Below, in pieces: positions 52,795-61,917 of a stretch of DNA of 64,000 bases (positions are counted from its first letter, which is position 1; each line of letters opens with the position of its first letter). The stretch is from Alkalimonas delamerensis (GTDB lineage: Bacteria > Pseudomonadota > Gammaproteobacteria > Enterobacterales > Alteromonadaceae). The notes beneath the pieces are model-generated. The model made no database searches. It worked only from the letters and a program-made list of their open reading frames with translations, and was not told the DNA's origin. The DNA lies in the NCBI RefSeq assembly GCF_030717955.1, contig NZ_JAUZVY010000002.1:682001-746000 (forward strand), written 5' to 3'. The position numbers were made by a program, and so were the translations under genes.

Positions 52795-54567
52795 TTAGTA
52801 AGTACGCGCTTTGGGTGGGAAGGCTTCCCGGAACTTAGGCTCCAGATTGACTTTCCGCTTAAACATCGACTCGGTATCCGGGCTGTACACACTGTGGCAC
52901 AACCAGTTTTCATCGTCACGATCCGGGAAGTCAAAACGGGCATGCGCGCCACGGCTTTCGGTCCGGAAGTTCGCTGCAACCGCCGTGGAGTACGCCGTTT
53001 CCATCAGGTTATCCAGCTCCAGACACTCAATACGCTGGGTGTTGAAGTCCGAGCTCTTGTCATCCAAACGGGCAAACTGCAAGCGCTCACGAATGGTTTT
53101 CAGCTCTTGCAAACCTTCCGCCATGGCTTCGCCTTCACGGAACACCGAGAAGTTCAGCTGCATGCAGTTTTGCAGATCTTTCTTAATTTGCACCGGGTCT
53201 TCGCCCTGGCCAGGCTTGCTGTCTTCCCAACGGCGGGTACGCGCCAGGGCAGCATCCAAATCGGACTCGGAAGCGGCACGGCCTTCAGACGTTGCCGCCA
53301 GCGCCTCGCCCAAATGCAGACCGGTAGCACGACCAAACACCACCAGATCCAGCAAGGAGTTACCGCCCAGACGGTTGGCACCATGCACCGAGACACAAGC
53401 AATTTCACCGCAAGCAAACAAACCAGGGACCACGGCGTCGTTGCCATCGGCCGTCGGCTTAATAACCTGACCATTCACGTTGGTTGGAATCCCCCCCATC
53501 ATGTAATGGCAGGTCGGAATAACCGGGATTGGCTCTTTGACCGGGTCGACGTGGGCAAAGGTGCGTGACAGCTCACAAATACCGGGCAGACGGCTTTCCA
53601 GCACCTCTTCGCCTAAATGATCCAGCTTCAGTTTAATGTGCACGCCCCAAGGACCATCGCAGCCGCGACCTTCGCGAATCTCAGTCATCATCGAGCGGGC
53701 AACCACGTCACGACCCGCCAGGTCTTTGGCGTTCGGCGCGTAACGCTCCATAAAACGTTCACCGTCTTTATTCAGCAGGTAACCCCCTTCGCCACGGCAG
53801 CCCTCAGTCACCAGGGTGCCGGCACCGGCAATGCCGGTTGGGTGGAATTGCCACATTTCCATATCCTGCAGCGGCACACCAGCACGCAGCGCCATACCAA
53901 CACCATCACCGGTATTGATGTGGGCATTGGTGGTGGAGGCATAAATACGGCCAGCACCGCCGGTTGCCAGTACAGTAGCACGGGCTTTGAAATAAACGAT
54001 TTCACCGGTTTCAATATCAATGGCGGTACAACCGACCACAGCACCATCCTGGTTTTTCACCAGATCCAGCGCATACCACTCACTGAATACCTGAGTGCGG
54101 TTCTTAACGTTTTGCTGGTACAGCAGGTGCAACAAGGCATGACCGGTACGGTCCGCCGCAGCGGCAGTACGAGCGGCCTGCTCGCCACCGAAATTTTTCG
54201 ACTGACCACCAAAAGGACGCTGATAGACCCGGCCGTTTTCAAAACGGGAAAATGGCAAGCCCATGTTTTCTAATTCAGTAATGGCCTCAGGGCCGGTTTT
54301 GCACATGTATTCAATGGCGTCCTGATCACCGATGTAATCGGAGCCTTTGACGGTATCAAACATGTGCCATTCCCAGTTGTCTGGGTGAGAGTTGCCTAAC
54401 GCTACGGTAATACCACCTTGGGCAGATACCGTGTGTGAGCGGGTTGGAAATACTTTTGATAACAGAGCACAGGTTAAGCCGGACTGGGTGATTTGCAGGG
54501 CAGCACGCATGCCGGCACCACCAGCACCAATCACAATGGCATCAAATTCACGAACTGGAATACTCAT
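52795..54567 (-). CDS. sdhA: Succinate dehydrogenase flavoprotein subunit
   Basis: A 590-residue subunit with covalent FAD. It has AIVIGAGGAGMRAALQ for the dinucleotide, and the FAD-attachment His in RSHTVSAQGGI (about residue 47). The active-site region contains HPTGIAGAGTL and the arginine in RLGGNSLLDLVVFGR. It oxidises succinate to fumarate at the inner face of the inner membrane. The sdhD stop directly abuts its ATG (TAAATG). Confidence 0.98.
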   Translation of the reverse strand: MSIPVREFDAIVIGAGGAGMRAALQITQSGLTCALLSKVFPTRSHTVSAQGGITVALGNSHPDNWEWHMFDTVKGSDYIGDQDAIEYMCKTGPEAITELENMGLPFSRFENGRVYQRPFGGQSKNFGGEQAARTAAAADRTGHALLHLLYQQNVKNRTQVFSEWYALDLVKNQDGAVVGCTAIDIETGEIVYFKARATVLATGGAGRIYASTTNAHINTGDGVGMALRAGVPLQDMEMWQFHPTGIAGAGTLVTEGCRGEGGYLLNKDGERFMERYAPNAKDLAGRDVVARSMMTEIREGRGCDGPWGVHIKLKLDHLGEEVLESRLPGICELSRTFAHVDPVKEPIPVIPTCHYMMGGIPTNVNGQVIKPTADGNDAVVPGLFACGEIACVSVHGANRLGGNSLLDLVVFGRATGLHLGEALAATSEGRAASESDLDAALARTRRWEDSKPGQGEDPVQIKKDLQNCMQLNFSVFREGEAMAEGLQELKTIRERLQFARLDDKSSDFNTQRIECLELDNLMETAYSTAVAANFRTESRGAHARFDFPDRDDENWLCHSVYSPDTESMFKRKVNLEPKFREAFPPKARTY

Positions 54568-54915
54568 TTACACACCCCACAACACAAAGAGGCCAACAGC
54601 AACGTAGCTGAAAGCAACAACGCTGACCAAAAACTGCACCACAGCACGCAGACGCGAGCTTTTAATGTAATCGGTCACCACTTGCCACAAACCAATGCGG
54701 GCATGAATGGCAACCGCCAGCAAGGCCAGAAGCGTAAAAATTTTCATCCACAGCTGGGAGAAAAGACCAGCCCAAACCTCGTAGGTAACCTCAGGCGTTA
54801 CCAGAAAAAAGCCCAGAATAAAGAGAACGTACAAACCCAAGACGGTCGCGGTTGCACGAATAGACACATAATCCTGTACGCCATCGCGTTTTAAGGATGC
54901 TTGATTTAAAACCAT
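54568..54915 (-). CDS. sdhD: Succinate dehydrogenase membrane anchor SdhD
   Basis: A 115-residue protein with three membrane helices (VLGLYVLFILGFFLV; IFTLLALLAVAIHARIGLWQV, which holds the haem-b His; and VVAFSYVAVGLFVLW). The start ATG 54915 gives MVLNQASLKRDGVQDYVSIR, matching the family. A longer frame to 55074 overlaps sdhC too far and is rejected. It overlaps sdhC by 10 bases. Confidence 0.95.
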   Translation of the reverse strand: MVLNQASLKRDGVQDYVSIRATATVLGLYVLFILGFFLVTPEVTYEVWAGLFSQLWMKIFTLLALLAVAIHARIGLWQVVTDYIKSSRLRAVVQFLVSVVAFSYVAVGLFVLWGV

Positions 54916-55283
54916 AACCAACCTCCTGCCAGAACGGCTAATACTACCCAAAGGCCAATAGCAACACGTGCGCTGGTGTTGCCGGAAGACAGCTCTTCCC
55001 AGTAACCCAAATCCATAATCATGTGGCGGATACCACCAATCAGGTGATACAACAGCACCGTGATGGTGCCCCAAGCCAGGAATTTGGCAAAGTGAGAGGT
55101 CATTACAGATTTCACCAGTTCAAAGCCTTCAGGTGAAGACAGTGAGACGGCCCAGGCCCATACCACCAGGATCAGGGCAATAAACATTGCCACGCCGGTT
55201 ACACGGTGCAGGATAGAGGCTTTGGCAGATGCCGGAAGTGAAATTGTGGTCAGGTCGAGGTTTACAGGTCTTTGCTTTTTCAC
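54906..55283 (-). CDS. sdhC: Succinate dehydrogenase cytochrome b556 subunit SdhC
   Basis: A 125-residue anchor starting KKQRPVNLDLTTISLPASAKASILHRVTGV, with the quinone-site Ser/Arg in SILHRVTG and the haem histidine in YHLIGGIRHMIMD. Three membrane helices. The start is GTG at 55283; no ATG is available in frame before an upstream stop. First gene of sdhCDAB-sucABCD. Confidence 0.94.
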   Translation of the reverse strand: MKKQRPVNLDLTTISLPASAKASILHRVTGVAMFIALILVVWAWAVSLSSPEGFELVKSVMTSHFAKFLAWGTITVLLYHLIGGIRHMIMDLGYWEELSSGNTSARVAIGLWVVLAVLAGGWLWF

Positions 55284-55655
55284 AGTTTCTTGTCCATCGA
55301 CGCCCGTACACGAGCTTTAGTTGTGATTATTGAAGAACTGAATAATCAGTCATCACCCCAAGCATATACTGCCGGAAACCTGGCATGGTTCAGCGAGAAA
55401 TACTGAGGAAGGTGAACTGTTTCAGCACCGGCAATAGTATATATTTCATGCCTTGTTATTACAATTTTTGTTTGGTTTTACAGGAAAAAATCCTGCGGCG
55501 GAACGTTGCCATAAAGGATGTCGTTCTGCAATACGACCAGAGTCGTATACTTATTGTGCAAAAACGCATTAAAATTGACTTTTGGGGTGGCTTTGCAGTT
55601 AGAATAGCCGCAGCATCCCCTTCTGATACTTAAATCAATTAATAGGAGAAATCCA
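55284..55655. promoter_or_regulatory. Divergent sdhC/gltA control region with a CGAC-N4-GTCG palindrome
   Basis: Region of 372 bases without a gene. An 18-bp palindrome ATACGAC-CAGA-GTCGTAT lies at 55531-55548. Twenty-four bases after its CGAC-N4-GTCG core comes TAAAAT (55570-55575), a good -10 for gltA. The core and spacing match the sites at 22537 and 25253. A second possible gltA promoter is TTGACT (55575-55580) with TAGAAT (55600-55605), spacer 19. The sdh promoter, on the other strand, is not clear. Confidence 0.6.
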
Positions 55656-56939
55656 ATGGCAGATAAAAAAGCCGTCGTGCAGATCGATGACACATCGTTC
55701 GAGTTGCCTATCTATTCAGGTACGGCCGGCACCGACGTAATTGACGTTCGCGCCTTGGGTCAGCATGGTTATTTCACCTTCGATCCCGGTTTTATGTCGA
55801 CCGGTTCTTGTGAATCGAAGATAACCTACATTGACGGTGACAAAGGCGTGCTGCTGCATCGGGGTTACCCTATTGAGCAACTGGCTGAAAAATCAAACTA
55901 CCTGGAACTGTGCTACCTGCTGTTGGAAGGTGAACTGCCAAACCAACCGCAGTACGATCAGTTCGCCAACACCATCACGCGCCATACCATGGTGCATGAG
56001 AAAATCGCCTCTTTCTTCCAGGGCTTCCGGGTTGATGCCCACCCAATGGCCATGCTGTGTGGTGTGGTTGGTGCCTTGTCGTCTTTCTACCATTCCGATC
56101 TGGACATCAATGACCCGGAGCAGCGTAAACGCAGTGCCCACCGTCTGATTGCTAAGCTGCCGACCATTTCAGCCATGGCCTACAAATACACCGTTGGTCA
56201 GCCATTTGTGTACCCACGCAATGACTTGAGCTACGCTGAAAACTTCCTGCACATGATGTTCTCGGTTCCGGCAGAAGACTACAAAGTCAGCCCGGTACTG
56301 GCCAAAGCCATGGACCGCATTTTTATGCTGCATGCAGACCATGAGCAAAACGCCTCAACATCCACAGTGCGGCTGGCTGGTTCTTCTGGTGCCAACCCTT
56401 ACGCCTGTATTGCTGCCGGTGTAGCCTCTTTGTGGGGCCCTGCCCATGGCGGTGCCAATGAGGCCTGCTTGAAGATGCTGCAGGAAATCGGCTCAGTAGA
56501 CCGTATTCCTGAGTTTGTCGCCCGTGCCAAAGACAAAAGCGATCCATTCCGTCTGATGGGCTTCGGTCACCGCGTTTACAAAAACTTTGACCCACGCGCC
56601 AAAGTGATGCGGGAAACCTGCCATGAAGTGCTGCAAGAGCTCAACATCAAAGATCCGTTGCTGGATGTCGCGATGGAGTTGGAGCGTATTGCGCTGGAAG
56701 ATCCGTATTTCATCGAGAAAAAGCTGTACCCGAACGTGGATTTCTACAGCGGCATCATCTTGAAAGCCATCGGTATCCCGACCAGCATGTTCACCGTCAT
56801 CTTTGCGATGTCACGTACCGTCGGTTGGATTTCGCATTGGGATGAAATGCTCAGCGAAAAAGGCCACAAAATTGGCCGTCCCCGCCAGCTGTACACCGGT
56901 CACGCCAGCCGCGACTTGAAAGCAATTAACGAACGTTAA
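55656..56939 (+). CDS. gltA: Citrate synthase
   Basis: A 427-residue type II (hexameric, NADH-regulated type) citrate synthase. Catalytic His residues are in GPAHGGANEACL and MGFGHRVYKNFDPRA, and the catalytic Asp is in the DVAMELE/DPYF region. It condenses oxaloacetate and acetyl-CoA at the entry to the TCA cycle. An AGGAGA site lies before the ATG. Divergent from sdhCDAB-sucABCD, the standard gammaproteobacterial layout. Confidence 0.98.
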   Translation: MADKKAVVQIDDTSFELPIYSGTAGTDVIDVRALGQHGYFTFDPGFMSTGSCESKITYIDGDKGVLLHRGYPIEQLAEKSNYLELCYLLLEGELPNQPQYDQFANTITRHTMVHEKIASFFQGFRVDAHPMAMLCGVVGALSSFYHSDLDINDPEQRKRSAHRLIAKLPTISAMAYKYTVGQPFVYPRNDLSYAENFLHMMFSVPAEDYKVSPVLAKAMDRIFMLHADHEQNASTSTVRLAGSSGANPYACIAAGVASLWGPAHGGANEACLKMLQEIGSVDRIPEFVARAKDKSDPFRLMGFGHRVYKNFDPRAKVMRETCHEVLQELNIKDPLLDVAMELERIALEDPYFIEKKLYPNVDFYSGIILKAIGIPTSMFTVIFAMSRTVGWISHWDEMLSEKGHKIGRPRQLYTGHASRDLKAINER

Positions 56940-56952
56940 TACACTGTTCTAA

Positions 56953-56985
56953 TTAAAAAAAGCGACCTTAGGGTCGCTTTTTTTA
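56953..56985 (+). terminator. Terminator of gltA
   Basis: Stem AAAAAGCGACC/GGTCGCTTTTT with a TTAG loop (core 56962-56967 with 56972-56977) and a seven-base T-run. Confidence 0.93.
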
Positions 56986-57050
56986 TCCCTTGAGCCCAAT
57001 CAAAGTTGTGTTAGTATATTTGGATCTTTTTCTTTGCAGCCGGAGCTTGC

Positions 57051-57500
57051 ATGACTTTTCAACTGACCGACACCATCAACAGCACGCAAGCAGCACTGAA
57101 TCAGCTGCAGCAAGAGTTGCCGGTGTTAATGCAACCAGGTCAGTGGCAAGAGCGCTACCGCTTCCTGATGCAGCAGGCGAAACGACTACCACAAATACCA
57201 GAGCAACACCGACCGAACAGCGGGCTGATCGCTGGCTGTGAAAGCCGGGCCTGGTTGCTGCACTATCACAATCAGTCCAGCGATCAACACTTTTTCCTGT
57301 TTGAATCCGATGCCCGTATCGTGAAATCTTTGCTGGCTGTGCTGTTGTGTCAGATTAACGGCATGACCACCAAAGAACTGAAAGCAACTGATATAGAACA
57401 CTGTCTGCAACGGCTGCACCTGACACAGCACCTGAGCCAGTCCAGAGCTCGAGGCTTAACTGCTGTTATCAAAAGGTTGCAAAGTATTCAGCAAAGCTAA
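57051..57500 (+). CDS. SufE/CsdE-family cysteine desulfurase sulfur acceptor
   Basis: A 149-residue protein. The sulfur-accepting cysteine is Cys63 in LIAGCESRAWL, and the FESDARIVKSLLAVLLCQING block is typical of SufE. It takes persulfide sulfur from a cysteine desulfurase (CsdA or SufS), neither of which is here. Location close to tcdA (csdL) favours CsdE over SufE, as csdA-csdE-csdL are linked in E. coli. A GGAG site precedes the ATG. Confidence 0.9.
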   Translation: MTFQLTDTINSTQAALNQLQQELPVLMQPGQWQERYRFLMQQAKRLPQIPEQHRPNSGLIAGCESRAWLLHYHNQSSDQHFFLFESDARIVKSLLAVLLCQINGMTTKELKATDIEHCLQRLHLTQHLSQSRARGLTAVIKRLQSIQQS

Positions 57501-57568
57501 CAAATTCAGCCTTGGTTCAGTTAAGCTGCTATAATCTAGGAACAGTCATCCCCTAAACTCAGGTCAAA

Positions 57569-58411
57569 ATGGATCGCTTTGACTCCCTTCGCCGGCAAAT
57601 TAATGCCACCCAAACCAGAACTTTTAGCTGCCAGTTTGAAGGCCGCAAAGTCTGGGTAAAGCGTGCCGAGTTTGTGCAGCCACGTTGGAGCTGGCTGGGT
57701 AAGCTTCTGTCGCGGTTTAGCAAAAACCCATTGTTTATCCCAACTCAGGCCGCTGCCGGCCCAGAGGCTATCGTCGATGAAGCCAAGCGCTTGCGCTACC
57801 TGTGCGCGCTGGATGTTCCTGTACCTGAGTTAATTGCAGCTGAAGATGACTGGCTGGCGTTAGCCGATGCAGGACCCTCGCTCAAATCCTGGTTGCTTGC
57901 AGCTGCCACTTCAGACTCAGAGAAAAAGCAATTATTGCTGGCCGCTGCCGAAGCACTGGCCGCCCTGCACCAGTCAGGACGTTGGCATGGCCGACCCGCC
58001 TTGCGCGATATGGCCTGGGATGGCAAGAAAATTCGTTTTTTGGACTTTGAAGAAGACCCTGGTCGGGTGATGACGCCGGCGCAGTGTCAAGTTCGGGATC
58101 TGCTGGTGTTTGTGCATGGCTTGTACCGCTATTTACCCGCCAACAGTCCTATCATTGCCGACACCATTGCCCGCTACAAGCAGCTGGCACCGATGGCTGT
58201 CTGGCAGCAAAGTGTGCAATTGGTGGATAGCATGTGGCTGCTGTATCGTCTGACCCAGCTGCTGACTCCTGTGGCGGGTAAAGATGTACGCCAGGCTTAC
58301 TACATGCTTCGTACCCTTCGCAGTGAGCAAGCCAAACGTCGCAGTCGGATCCGCTGGCTTATTATCACCAGCCTTGGTTTATGCTTTACCCTAGCTAACC
58401 ATATTGACTAG
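57569..58411 (+). CDS. Kinase-like (APH/RIO-type) protein with a C-terminal membrane anchor
   Basis: A 280-residue protein. RWHGRPALRDMAWDGKKIRFLDFEEDP (split here as HGRPALRDMAW and IRFLDFEED, about residues 140-165) resembles the catalytic and metal-binding loops of small-molecule and lipopolysaccharide kinases. The lysine region is VWVKRAEFV near residue 29. The last 20 residues are hydrophobic (LIITSLGLCFTLA), a tail anchor. The usual HxDxxxxN loop is altered to HGRPALRD, so activity is uncertain. The gene is 68 bases after sufE/csdE and converges on tcdA. Confidence 0.65.
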   Translation: MDRFDSLRRQINATQTRTFSCQFEGRKVWVKRAEFVQPRWSWLGKLLSRFSKNPLFIPTQAAAGPEAIVDEAKRLRYLCALDVPVPELIAAEDDWLALADAGPSLKSWLLAAATSDSEKKQLLLAAAEALAALHQSGRWHGRPALRDMAWDGKKIRFLDFEEDPGRVMTPAQCQVRDLLVFVHGLYRYLPANSPIIADTIARYKQLAPMAVWQQSVQLVDSMWLLYRLTQLLTPVAGKDVRQAYYMLRTLRSEQAKRRSRIRWLIITSLGLCFTLANHID

Positions 58412-58432
58412 CGTGAGCAACAAAGTCTTTGA

Positions 58433-59254
58433 TTAAAGCCTGGCGGCTTTTTTTGCCAGCTTTTGCAACAGCCGCGCCACGGCCGCCATGCCAAAGCTGG
58501 CAGTCACCACAGTCACAGCGCCAAAACCACCACTGCAATCCAGCCGCATCGGGCCATTACCGCTCTGCTTTTGCTGACAGACAGTGCCATCCGGCCTCGG
58601 ATACTTCAATTGCTCGGTCGAGTAAACACAATCAATGCCATAACGGCGTTTGGGGTTGCGACTGTAGTGATAATCACGACGCAAGGTATTGCGGACTTTG
58701 GCCAATAAGGGATCATGGGTGGTCTGGGTTAAATCCGCAATCTGGATTTGGGTCGGGTCGGTCTGGCCACCAGCGCCCCCGGTGGTGATCACCGGTATTT
58801 TATGTCGTTTGCAATGGGCAATTAAAGCGACCTTAGCCGCTACTGAATCAATGGCATCCACCACATAATCCAGCTCGGGTAGGATCAGCTCATTGAGGTT
58901 GTCTTTCGACACAAAGTCGGACACCGCATTCACCTGACAATCCGGCCAAATCGCCTGCAAACGTTCTGCCATCACTTCCACTTTATCTCGACCGATGGTC
59001 GCACTGCTGGTATGCAACTGACGATTGGTGTTGCTGACACAGATATCATCCAAATCGATCAGGGTAATACGGCCAATGCCTGAACGAACCAGCGCCTCTG
59101 CCGCCCAACTGCCTACCCCGCCAATTCCCACCACCGCAACATGCGCTTGTTGGAAATGCGCCAAAGCAATGCGACCATAAAGCCGGGCAATGCCAGCAAA
59201 ACGCTCCTCGTCGCGGATCTCGATGCTTGCAGTTGCTTGTTCAATCAGTTGCAT
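58433..59254 (-). CDS. tcdA: tRNA threonylcarbamoyladenosine dehydratase TcdA
   Basis: A 273-residue E1-like ATPase. It has VAVVGIGGVGSWAAEALVRSG (Rossmann), DLDDICVSNTNRQLH for ATP, and a C-terminal region with CSGGFGAVTVV. It makes cyclic t6A37 in tRNA by ATP-dependent dehydration, using a sulfur-linked partner system (CsdA/CsdE). Formerly csdL/ygdL. Confidence 0.96.
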   Translation of the reverse strand: MQLIEQATASIEIRDEERFAGIARLYGRIALAHFQQAHVAVVGIGGVGSWAAEALVRSGIGRITLIDLDDICVSNTNRQLHTSSATIGRDKVEVMAERLQAIWPDCQVNAVSDFVSKDNLNELILPELDYVVDAIDSVAAKVALIAHCKRHKIPVITTGGAGGQTDPTQIQIADLTQTTHDPLLAKVRNTLRRDYHYSRNPKRRYGIDCVYSTEQLKYPRPDGTVCQQKQSGNGPMRLDCSGGFGAVTVVTASFGMAAVARLLQKLAKKAARL

Positions 59255-59256
59255 AG

Positions 59257-59958
59257 TCAGTTGTCATCGCTGTTGGGTTGCTGATACCCCGGCCAGCTAA
59301 GCTGCCATGGGCTGGACCATGGCTCAGGTAAGGCCGGACTGGCAGCCAAAAAATGCTGACCAGACTCTGGCCAGCATTGTAACCGAATCTGTTCGCCATG
59401 CCAGTCAAAACAAAGGGCACAGGCATGCAAATAACCGCGATCAGCCGGGCTGCCACCATAGAGTTCATCCCCCAGAATGGCACTGCCAAGGCTTTTCAAC
59501 GCCACTCGGATTTGGTGGGTTTTGCCGGTCCAGGGTTTGACTAAAAATGCCCGTAGCCCCAGCTCTGCCAAACCATGACTGATGACATAGCTAACCGCCG
59601 GTTGCTGATGCGTTGGCAGCAACTTCCAGCTGCCCCGCCGGGCTTTGGTCATGTCGCCTTTCACCCAGCCTTGCTTGCGCCTGGGCTTACGATCACTAAG
59701 TGCCAGGTAGTATTTTTCGATGCGCTGCCTGGCAAAGCGCTCTGCCAAAGCCGCTGCTGCTGTCGATGACTTGGCCAGCAACAGGATACCGGAGGTCATT
59801 TTATCCAGCCGGTGTACCGGGTAAAGCTTGCAGTCAAACTGGCGCTCGGCTTGCACCACAAAACCTGCACCAGACTCAGAGTGAAAGCTGACACCCGCAG
59901 CTTTGTGCAGTGCCAGCCAATCCGAGTGCTCACGCAAACAGGCAATGGACTCAGTCAT
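59257..59958 (-). CDS. RluA-family pseudouridine synthase
   Basis: A 233-residue enzyme with the catalytic Asp in YPVHRLDKMTSGILLLAK (about residues 47-64), and the WTGKTHQIRVALKSLG and ILGDELYGG blocks. No S4 domain is present. It belongs to the short RluA-like group whose RNA target is not known. I chose ATG 59958 (MTESIACLREHSDWLALHK), because the longer frame runs back into kdsB. Overlaps the kdsB end by 8 bases. Confidence 0.9.
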   Translation of the reverse strand: MTESIACLREHSDWLALHKAAGVSFHSESGAGFVVQAERQFDCKLYPVHRLDKMTSGILLLAKSSTAAAALAERFARQRIEKYYLALSDRKPRRKQGWVKGDMTKARRGSWKLLPTHQQPAVSYVISHGLAELGLRAFLVKPWTGKTHQIRVALKSLGSAILGDELYGGSPADRGYLHACALCFDWHGEQIRLQCWPESGQHFLAASPALPEPWSSPWQLSWPGYQQPNSDDN

Positions 59959-60706
59959 CTTGCTGTTGACAATAACGGCGCGCCGCAGCCAGGTCCTCAG
60001 GCGTGTCCACCCCATGCGGTGGGCTTTGCAGTGCCGTGGCTACATGAATTTTTTCACCGTACCAAAGTACCCGCAGCTGCTCCAGCGCTTCAATCTGCTC
60101 CAACACCGTCATTGGCCAGTTCAGGTAGGTTTGGATAAAACCAGCCCGATAGGCATAAATGCCCAGATGTCGGCGATAATGCGCTGCCAGTTGTTGACCG
60201 AACTTACGGTCACGGTCAAAAGGAACGGCCGCCCGACTGAAATACAAGGCGTAATCCTGTTGATCGGACACCACTTTTACCACATTGGGGTTGGTTAAAT
60301 CATCGCTGTGCTCAATAGGCGCCGCCAGTGTTGCCATCTGTGCTTGCTGCTGACTGGCCAGATTGGTGGCCACCTGATTGATGATTTGCGGTGGAATAAA
60401 AGGCTCATCGCCCTGCACATTCACCACCACCGTCTGATCAGGCAACTGCAACTGCTGCACCACTTCGGCCAAGCGTTCCGTTCCAGAGCTGTGATCTGGC
60501 CGGGTTAGGCAAACCTCACCGCCAAAGGCAATCACCGCATCGGCAACCCGCTGATCATCGGTCGCCACCACCACCCGCTGTGCACCGCTGGCTTGCGCCT
60601 GACGGCGCACCCGCTCCACCATCGGCAAGCCACCGATATCGGCCAAGGGTTTACCCGGTAGTCGACTGCTGGCATAACGCGCCGGAATAACTACGATGAA
60701 GTCCAT
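59951..60706 (-). CDS. kdsB: CMP-Kdo synthetase (3-deoxy-manno-octulosonate cytidylyltransferase)
   Basis: A 251-residue cytidylyltransferase. It begins MDFIVVIPARYASSRLPGKP with the CTP loop, and has VVNVQGDEPFI with the metal-binding Asp. It activates Kdo for lipopolysaccharide core. Overlaps ycaR by 16 bases in the msbA-lpxK-ycaR-kdsB operon. Confidence 0.97.
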   Translation of the reverse strand: MDFIVVIPARYASSRLPGKPLADIGGLPMVERVRRQAQASGAQRVVVATDDQRVADAVIAFGGEVCLTRPDHSSGTERLAEVVQQLQLPDQTVVVNVQGDEPFIPPQIINQVATNLASQQQAQMATLAAPIEHSDDLTNPNVVKVVSDQQDYALYFSRAAVPFDRDRKFGQQLAAHYRRHLGIYAYRAGFIQTYLNWPMTVLEQIEALEQLRVLWYGEKIHVATALQSPPHGVDTPEDLAAARRYCQQQDD

Positions 60707-60891
60707 GCTTCGAGCTCCTCAGCAGATAACGGACGGGCTTCCGATTCCAGCATCACCGGCACCTGATCCCGAACCGGAAATGCCAGTTTGTCAAAAGTGC
60801 AAATCAGTTCCTGCTGCTTGGCAGCATACTTCAGCTTGCCTTTGCACAGGGGGCAAGCCAGGATTTCAGTTAACGCAACCGGCAAACTCAT
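60691..60891 (-). CDS. ycaR: Trm112/YcaR family small zinc-ribbon protein
   Basis: A 66-residue protein with ILACPLCKGKLKY and the DKLAFPVRDQVPVML block typical of YcaR. Only one CPxC pair is present, so metal binding would need further ligands. Sits between lpxK and kdsB as usual and overlaps both. Confidence 0.93.
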   Translation of the reverse strand: MSLPVALTEILACPLCKGKLKYAAKQQELICTFDKLAFPVRDQVPVMLESEARPLSAEELEAWTSS

Positions 60892-61880
60892 GGTAACTCC
60901 GTTTTAGGGCAATGCGCTGCCAGCCAGGCAGCAAGTTGTTGTTGGCTTTCCCGATCCAGCTCTGCTTCGACTTCCAGGTAAAACCAGCCAGCTTTTGCAA
61001 AAGCCTGACACTTCACCGCATCTTTTGCCGTCATCAGCAAAGGCGTGGGCAAAGACAGCAATTCCTGCTCGGTAAAATCATGATGGTCGGGAAAAAAGAA
61101 ACGTTCCGCAATGCTATAGCCGGCTTGTTGCACTGTGATGGCAAAACGCTCCGGATTGCCAATGGCAGCCAGCAAGTGGACAGCCGACGATGTCGGCAAC
61201 ACAGTCTCAGCCTGCGCATCATCCGCCAGCAAAGGCCGTACCGCTTGCACCTTAAGCGACATCTTACCTTGTGCCAACGGATGCGAGCCACTGTTGGCAA
61301 TCACCAGATCGGCGCTGTTCAAACGGGAAACAGGCTCGCGCAATGGGCCGGCGGGCAGCAAGAAGCCATTGCCGAAGCCGCGCTGGCCATCAATCAGCAC
61401 CACCTCGAAAGAGCGTTGCAATCGGTAATGCTGCAAACCATCGTCGCTAATGATCAGATCGCACCGCTGTGCAGCCAGCAGCGCCCGACCGGCCGCAAGA
61501 CGATCCGGGCAAACCACCACCGGGCAGCCCGATTGTCTGGCCAACAACAAGGGTTCATCCCCCACCTCGGCGGCGGTATGGTCCGGGCTCACCACAACAG
61601 GGTCCGTTATCCGGGCACCATAACCCCGACTAATAATGCCAGGGCGATAGCCCTGCTGCTGCAGCCAGCGGCACAGCCAAAGCGTAAAAGGCGTTTTGCC
61701 CGTCCCGCCGACGCTGATATTCCCCACCACCAGGACCGGTACCGGCAGTGACTCGCTGCGCAACCAGCCCTGCTGGTAAGCGTAACGTCGAGCGGCCGCC
61801 ACCACAGCGAACAGCCAGCTCAGAGGCAACAGCAGCCAACACCAACGGGATGAGCGGTACCAGGCTTGTTCCAGACTCAT
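60888..61880 (-). CDS. lpxK: Tetraacyldisaccharide 4'-kinase
   Basis: A 330-residue inner-membrane P-loop kinase. An N-terminal membrane helix (CWLLLPLSWLFAVVAAA) is followed by the Walker A GNISVGGTGKTPF and the ISRGYGARI and ISDDGLQHYRL blocks. It phosphorylates the lipid A precursor at the 4' position. I start at ATG 61880 (MSLEQAWYRSS); an upstream TTG would add three residues. Overlaps ycaR by 4 bases. Confidence 0.96.
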   Translation of the reverse strand: MSLEQAWYRSSRWCWLLLPLSWLFAVVAAARRYAYQQGWLRSESLPVPVLVVGNISVGGTGKTPFTLWLCRWLQQQGYRPGIISRGYGARITDPVVVSPDHTAAEVGDEPLLLARQSGCPVVVCPDRLAAGRALLAAQRCDLIISDDGLQHYRLQRSFEVVLIDGQRGFGNGFLLPAGPLREPVSRLNSADLVIANSGSHPLAQGKMSLKVQAVRPLLADDAQAETVLPTSSAVHLLAAIGNPERFAITVQQAGYSIAERFFFPDHHDFTEQELLSLPTPLLMTAKDAVKCQAFAKAGWFYLEVEAELDRESQQQLAAWLAAHCPKTELP

Positions 61881-61917
61881 TGCAGGCAACTCATGCTAAG
61901 CGACTCATTCTACAAGC

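Noticed and set aside
54916..55074. Upstream extension of sdhD
   Set aside because: It runs through most of sdhC in another frame. SdhD homologues start at the ATG at 54915.
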